Shown: positions 37,283 through 64,000 of the stretch, piece after piece
How positions within the stretch are numbered: the stretch's first letter is position 1
How the letters are laid out: each line of letters starts with the position of its first letter
DNA from: Sipunculus nudus
Lineage: Eukaryota; Annelida; Sipuncula; Golfingiida; Sipunculidae
Reading direction: 5' to 3'
DNA: 64,000 nucleotides
NCBI GenBank assembly: GCA_026874595.1
Contig: CM049318.1
Span: 21,925,456-21,989,455, forward strand
Translations under genes and position numbers: made by a program
Notes under the pieces: generated by a model
The model's database searches: none
Told to the model about the DNA's origin: nothing
What the model saw: the letters and a program-made list of their open reading frames with translations, nothing else

Positions 37283-37548
37283 AAGATTCCTTATGAACGG
37301 TATGCGGAATGCGGGATGAGTATAAAATTTGTATTGACTAAACAAGGTGAGATTTTGGCATGCGGAATGCGTATCCGGCAAAAAGTATCACTACATGAAG
37401 CGATTTCTGAAGGTTCTGGATCGTATCCAGGGGCAACACACAGAAAACATGTAAACCGCCGTGCAGGTTCATATGAAATCTCCAACTGTTTAAACATGCT
37501 CTCCGCATTCCGCATCCTAAATGCCGCATTCCGTACGTAAGGAATCTT
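37283..37548. mobile_element. TIR element (MITE-like), 266 bp
   Basis: The left end AAGATTCCTTATGAACGG pairs with the inverse of the right end, AAGATTCCTTACGTACGG, followed on both sides by (T)ATGCGGAATGCGG-type motifs. The inverted repeats are about 30 bp. There is no transposase. The duplication length is unclear (flanks cta and tta), so the superfamily cannot be assigned. Confidence 0.65.
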
Positions 37549-38089
37549 TATAGCTCTAGTCCTTAGGTCTGGTGATCTGTTCACTATTTATCAAATGAAA
37601 AATTATGTAAAATCATAAGATGAAGAAAGGCGAAAATGGAAGGAAAATTTAAATTTAATTTAAAAATAAAATAATATTTTTGACAAAATTTAAAATTTAA
37701 TTTTAAAAAAGAAACATGTTTGGAGGATGAACAAACAGAGAAATGGGCAAGTTATATCAGTTTAACAAAAGCATGCACTTAAGAACTTGCTTTTACCTGG
37801 TACGTAGGATTACTCCTCCTTGTGACATTTTTGTTCATTTACAAATATGATTAGTAAGTAAAGAGACAAAAAAAACCGAATCATTTCACTGGGCATAACA
37901 CTGTGCCAGTTTTACAATGACATACACTAGGGTCTTACGTTAAGATAAAATAACTATTGATAGAATTTGAAATGAAATACCTCTAGCCAGGGATACTTAC
38001 TTAACAGCAGCGCCCATCTGGCCTATGCTTTGTATTCTGCGAAACCATAAATGGACAAAACAGCCATTAAGCACTCTTTAACAAACCCT

Positions 38090-38235
38090 GAGAAAAGCTG
38101 TAAGGCTAGGACTGGGATCATCTTGTCCTATCTATTTAACACCATTTTTCATGAGTCGAAACATTTTCTTTCACAGTAGTTCATATCTAGATGCCACACG
38201 GTGTGAGCAAACCCACGCAAGTAATAAACAACTAG
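38090..38235 (+). repeat. Dispersed repeat R2, copy 1
   Basis: Shares with 41925-42085 the ordered blocks 'ctgag(a/g)aaagct', cctatctatttaaca, 'agttc(a/c)tatcta', 'atgcca(c/t)acggtgtgagcaa(a/t)ccca' and ataaacaa. Unknown class. Confidence 0.65.
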
Positions 38236-39939
38236 TTGAGTTTAACCCTGCGGTAGGGGCCCCAGCGACGTGTCAGGCCATTTGGAGCGTATTATCTGTC
38301 TACCCCGCGTCTGTTGTTGATTTCATTAAAAGGTTCATGCGGTGTGTTAGTTTCCAGATGGGTAACGTACGAGGTCATATCAAATTACTAAAACCCCACG
38401 AACTCGTAACGCTACAGAACCACCTAAAAATACGTTATTTATAAAAACCATGCCTTACTCATATCCTTCCGACGCTAACAAGAGGAAGATTTATATCTGA
38501 AGGCCAAAAACTAGTGTTTTTTTTGGACTGTTGGTTAATGATAATTAATTCATCGATGTTCATACGTATATACCCCTTAATAAACAGGACTGTCAAGAAC
38601 AAATAACAACAGATGGAACTTGAATCTTAATTGACAGGGCTACTGACATATTGCTATGTCAAAATAAACCAAGCGACTTGGCACCATGTCCATTATTTTT
38701 TACAGACTATTAGGAAGGGTGGAGGTACCTGCGTCTGTTTTGTGTATTAATTTACGACCTCTAACATGTCCTTCCTTTGTAATGGCTCCTTTTCCCGATG
38801 CGCTAGTTTCGCTTCTTTTACATTTGGTCAGCCAGTCCTAGCTAGATTGTACAGACAGGAATGTTACTAGTTCTTCCCGGATAAATCAGCATTGTTTATC
38901 ACAAAAAAAGTTCATATCCTTCATACCAAGCACCACGTTCTAAAAGAGGCTAGAACCCTATATACCAGCAAATGGCTCTCCACCAGTCCTTCCGTTATTT
39001 AATTTTTTTGGCAATTTCGTCACTGTCAGATCCCGAGGCTTCCCGCATATTCGAGAATAGCCGTGAAAACATGGCTCAGTATTTATTTATACTAGATGTA
39101 CCCGTGTAAAATCCACGGTTCCATAATATAAATAGTTCTTTTATAAGCTGGTAGGGACTGAATATCACATATTTTCATCCTGAGCCAACGACAAAGACTT
39201 TTTTTCCATGTGGTTTACTACATGATATACAGATCACGTGCTAGAATTCTCCAGAACCCCCCTTCTACAGTGAAAATTCAGCACAGAATGGCAAATTATG
39301 CAATTCAACTATTGCACAAGAAGAAATACGTTTAAAAAATTATTTCGAAGGGTAGTCGTGCAACAGGTCTCGATTCCCAGTATTGACCCAACTGAAAAAC
39401 CCTCGTATTGAAAGCGGAGTCATTTGGTCTTTGATCTTTGAATTAAAAACCACTCCTTCCTTTTAACAGTGTAAAATTTCTTTGGAGGTATTATAATGGA
39501 TATTAGGGTCAATGGGGACCCTCGAGACCGCGTATTGCACGAAACCTCCGGGCTCGGACAGAGCATGTTTTCTTGCCATGGTCTTAACGGGCCAGTGAAC
39601 TCGAAATGCAGGAAAACCCCAGAGGCGCCTCTACTCCAAAAAATTAGCGGTTAAGTTAAACCTCGCTATGGTTCGCTCTTCAGCGTTGTTGAATTAGGGC
39701 GCCTCCTGAAAAGCGTGTCATGCGTAGAGGACCTTAAAGTAAAAAGGAAATAGGGCACCTATTGGGGTAATATTAAAATGATTAATTATGGAGCTTTATA
39801 AGAAATAATCCCACAAAACAAAACAAACTTGTCCTTGAAGAGCACACCAACGACACGTGTGCAAAATTTAGAGAGCAAATCTGAGCGGAAGGAAGTAAAC
39901 CATTAGAAATAACCCAACTGCGCATTAATTATATAGACT

Positions 39940-40432
39940 GGGCTGGCAAGCATGACCTGTGTCGTGATACAAGCTATAAGGTGGAATGCATGGCAAGGGT
40001 GTTCATCATCCTGCATTGGTATAGCGATGAATACCCAACGATTTTTATGTTAGGCTACGAATGATGAATTAGCACTAAAGAATACATGTGAACTCAGAAC
40101 CTAAATTGAAAATCCGTCCCTATATGGTAACGAGACATTTCCTGTCTCGCATACATGCAGGTGGACTCCAGTAAACCGTGCTTGCTTTCATGAAGTCAAA
40201 TATTCAGCAAACATTCAAAGGGATTTTCCTATACGTCGAGATTAAACGAAACTGTTCTCGCTCATTGTATAGGTGTTGTTCGAAAGAATACTTAAAAGGC
40301 CATGAAACGTTGCCAAAAAACATTTGCATTCTCATAGAGCCTTAAAGTTCTTTCCTCTTTGAAGGATGATACGGCACCATGACGCCAATACGCTGGTTGT
40401 CGACTCTCTAATGTCAGAGGGCCGAAACGGCG
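39940..40432 (+). repeat. Dispersed repeat R1, uninterrupted copy
   Basis: Matches 7015-7370 plus 8520-8700 in order, and the reverse complement of 60590-61060. The 122-residue frame at 40366-40734 overlaps this repeat and is not a gene. Confidence 0.6.
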
Positions 40433-41924
40433 CTACTCTAAATGTACCGGCGCCCTCATGCGACTTGGCTAAAATGACTACTGTGAACTATACAACAAAT
40501 GACGACGGGCCTTCCATATTTAGCGAAATAGATGGATACCTAATAAAGATCCCCAATCATGCTGTCACGTGTTTTACCGAGTCACACCTCAGAAGAAGAG
40601 GTCCAACTGTCAGCTCCTGCTCAAACGTTATCCCTAATACCAATGGATGGGGCTGCCTCGTGGGGGGGGGGGGGGGGGGAGGACAAGGGGTCGCCCTGAC
40701 ATGTGTCACAATGCTATATTATCCTTTGAATTAAAATATGTCATTGCGATCCAAATTATCTCCAAAATTTAATGAACCCTCCACCAGAATCCATTCATAA
40801 CTATTTTGTGTACAGTTTCTAACAAACCAAGCGAAAAACATAATGTGTATAAATGATCGTAACTTGTGGCGGGGTTAGCAGAAACAGCACTTGCTGTTTG
40901 ATATCTGTAATACACGTGACTGCAACAAAAACAAACAGTAACAAAATGTGAACCTAAGAATTCTGGTAAATGCTGGTGAATTATGTTGAAGCAAGGACCT
41001 ACATTTCATATTTTGTAATAATACACATTTTTCTCTTATTGGGGTTTGGGCTGTTGTTAATCCATTTTCAATTCTAGCTGGAAAATGTCTCCCCGTTGCA
41101 AAATAAGGAAATATTGTATTGGAGTTCATACATTACGCAAATAATCGAAAAGAAATACACTGAAATTAAGAATAACTGCTTGGTGACCTTGAATGCGATT
41201 GTGTTTAAATGTTGATATTTTATCTATGTGCTAAAAATGTATTATCTTGTGGCATATATAGCATATATCTGTAGCCTTTGATGTTAGCTCTGCATACCAT
41301 TTAGGCGCGGAATAATCATTTCCCTGCCTTTACGAACTAATAAAAGCTACAAAACTCAATTACATCAATATTTCTGGGTTAATTTGTCATACATCGGGCA
41401 ATATATAAAGAGACAACAATAAGAGATTGTGTACATAACCTCCAATATTCTAAAGTATACTTAGTTAAAAAATCGTAAATTCAATGGGGCTGTCTGCAAA
41501 AAGAGTAGTTGCAATGGAACCTGTTCCTCCAACGGATTTCTCCACCAATGATTTCACCATTTTCAAGATAGATGTACAAATATACGAAATATTGTATTGC
41601 ATATACACTGATATTCAGGATAAATTCCAAAATGAAGTTCGAAGGCCAACCCCTGTAGAAATTTTTTTCTCAAATACAATAAAGATATAGATATAAGTGT
41701 GACTAAGCTCCATTGTAATTTGGTCTATATGAAGTTTAAATACAAATGATTGCTTCTACTGGTAAAGATATGTTAGAGAAGGAGTTTCTAAATTATAATA
41801 GCAGGGTAGGACAGTAATGAAAAATATAAAGTTAGTTTTATGTTAAATGGGACATAACCTGACTGTTATTTCAAAAGATGCCCTCAGTTTTCACCTTCCA
41901 ATAGGCCTAATAGACACTCTGAAA

Positions 41925-42085
41925 CCCCTGAGGAAAGCTTTAAAGTTAGGGCTGGATTCGGTTTTCCCCTATCTATTTAACATACCATTACCATCACCAT
42001 AAGTCGTTCCACTTTCCTTTACATAGAGGCAGTTCCTATCTACATGCCATACGGTGTGAGCAATCCCATACAAGTAAATAAACAA
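41925..42085 (+). repeat. Dispersed repeat R2, copy 2
   Basis: Second copy of the 38090-38235 family, same orientation. Confidence 0.65.
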
Positions 42086-43101
42086 GCAAATACAAGATGT
42101 AGATAGGTGTGACTAAGCTATATTATAAGGCTCTATTTAAGGCTAACTTGATAAAATGTTGATGGAACCTTAGAAATTCGCTAGTTGTTTTGACTTTAGT
42201 ATTATTCCTAATCCATGCAGATAACGCCTGATCTCCAGAAAACTTATAATTAACAATAACATTCATATAGGTGCCCATTCACCTACCTTTTGTTATATAT
42301 TATATATATGTATATATTAATGATCTAAGGGTAATTTTGGTTGTGAAAAGTTCTGATAAACCCTTGGAGAAGGATGTTTAAACTTGTTTATCCACAACTT
42401 GTTTGTAAAAATAGCAATGTTGACAAACGGGAAAAACATGTTACCTAAGGTGGTAGTTTACATGAACGCGGAGGTAAAATGGCCAATCGTTCCAAAACGC
42501 CATTTGCAAAGCTCGGGCTTATCTCACTTGCTGTCAGATGCCCTTGTTGAATTTGTTTTGATTATTTTTGCGTTGATATAAAAAAAAAACAAGCAGCCTG
42601 TGTGCGGTGATATCCACGTTTTCTGCCCTATTTTTTTATAAAAGCCCAAAGGGATTACCTTTAGTTTATAAAGGTCAGATAGGTTACTGTGCCCTCCTAA
42701 GTAACATCTGGTCATCCTCATTCTCATTCAGTACACAGTGCCACCTACAGGTCATGGACGTATATATGTAAGAAAGTACTTTTACTATATAACCATAAAA
42801 CACATCAGCGCTTGGCCGGATGCCACACGTGCTTCCTTGACGTGCTTGAAGTGACGTAAGAGTTCATTATAACCCTGACCCCCATCCGGTAGGGGAATCC
42901 CTGGTGTCAGAACATGAAACCTGCGGCGCAGTCACTTGCACCGTTACATACCACCCGCTTACACAACACGGTAAACCATCACGCAGACAGCGAGCTCGCT
43001 GATGGCCTCAGTGCTGTAACGGGACTCTGTTTGGTTTCTTTACCAGAGTTTCAGCAAATTGGGATTTTTGTCTCCATTGATGACCGAGTGGTAGAGAAAA
43101 T

Positions 43102-63855
<20,754 letters not shown>

Positions 63856-64000
63856 GTGAGTAGTGTCAGATGATAGATGTTCTCTTCAGTTCTTAATATT
63901 AATATATATTATCCAAAGTGCGACCTAAATTAACTACAGTTGAACCCCACAATTACGACCACCTTGGGGACTGACCAAAGTGGTCGTAATTTTGGGGTGG
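63856..64000 (+). other. Intron 14 of the M13 peptidase gene, 5' part
   Basis: The window ends inside this intron. Near the end, 'cacaattacgaccaccttgggg' and 'ccaaagtggtcgtaattttgggg' are imperfect inverted copies, possibly the tip of another element. Confidence 0.5.

Larger units (their letters stand above)
36700..43101. other. Intergenic region right of the LINE
   Basis: No protein-coding gene is recognised. It includes a hAT-like remnant (36868-37070), a TIR element (37283-37548), repeat R2 copies (38090-38235 and 41925-42085), repeat R1 (39940-40432) and a poly-G run (40663-40680). The promoter and 5' UTR of the metallopeptidase gene must lie towards its right end, but no element is convincing enough to place. 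Confidence 0.6.

Noticed and set aside
40366-40734. 122-residue frame
   Set aside because: Overlaps dispersed repeat R1 and a poly-G run that yields a Gly stretch; no domain signature.
42782-42795. TATATAA-like box about 310 bp upstream of ATG 43102
   Set aside because: TA-rich words are everywhere in this window, and no transcription start evidence supports it.

Overview
This is a eukaryotic, intron-rich, AT-rich window with no bacterial or organellar features. The two protein-coding genes, the abundant (TA)n, (ATT)n and (GA)n tracts, an L1-type LINE, tRNA-derived SINEs, hAT-like MITEs and dispersed repeats carrying CCGTCCGTCTGTCTG-type runs fit a lophotrochozoan invertebrate, most likely a mollusc and perhaps a bivalve. 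That taxonomic guess is an inference from repeat style and gene content, not a species identification.

Region 1 to 20646 (+ strand) holds the 3' part of a secreted or extracellular adhesive-type gene. Its eight exons encode TSP1, a complete three-exon MAM domain, then four TSP1 domains and a stop. Every internal boundary is phase 1, the classic exon-shuffling arrangement. The gene begins before the window. Its introns carry two copies of a hAT-like MITE with perfect 8-bp target duplications, several microsatellites, and other dispersed or tandem repeats.

Region 20647 to 43101 is intergenic. Its centre is a degenerate full-length L1-type LINE (25189-36688) with an 11-bp target duplication. 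Inside it sits a 4.69-kb foldback element (27590-32279) with a 9-bp target duplication. The foldback arms are built from ~171-bp tandem monomers, about 15 in one orientation and about 10 in the other, capped by ~210-bp terminal blocks that are nearly identical. I consider this the most interesting object in the window.

Region 43102 to the right edge (+ strand) is the 5' two thirds of an M13 metallopeptidase gene (neprilysin/ECE type). I assemble 14 coding exons (about 562 residues), from a signal-peptide exon to the conserved Asn-Ala substrate-binding segment. The zinc-binding HExxH exon lies beyond the window. Its introns contain three copies of one tRNA-derived SINE family, a second SINE, a LINE reverse-transcriptase remnant, a 38-bp minisatellite, a ~1-kb GTA-rich array with a higher-order repeat, and a long (GA)n tract.

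The two genes are adjacent on the same strand but share no evident pathway; both products probably act at the cell surface or outside the cell.
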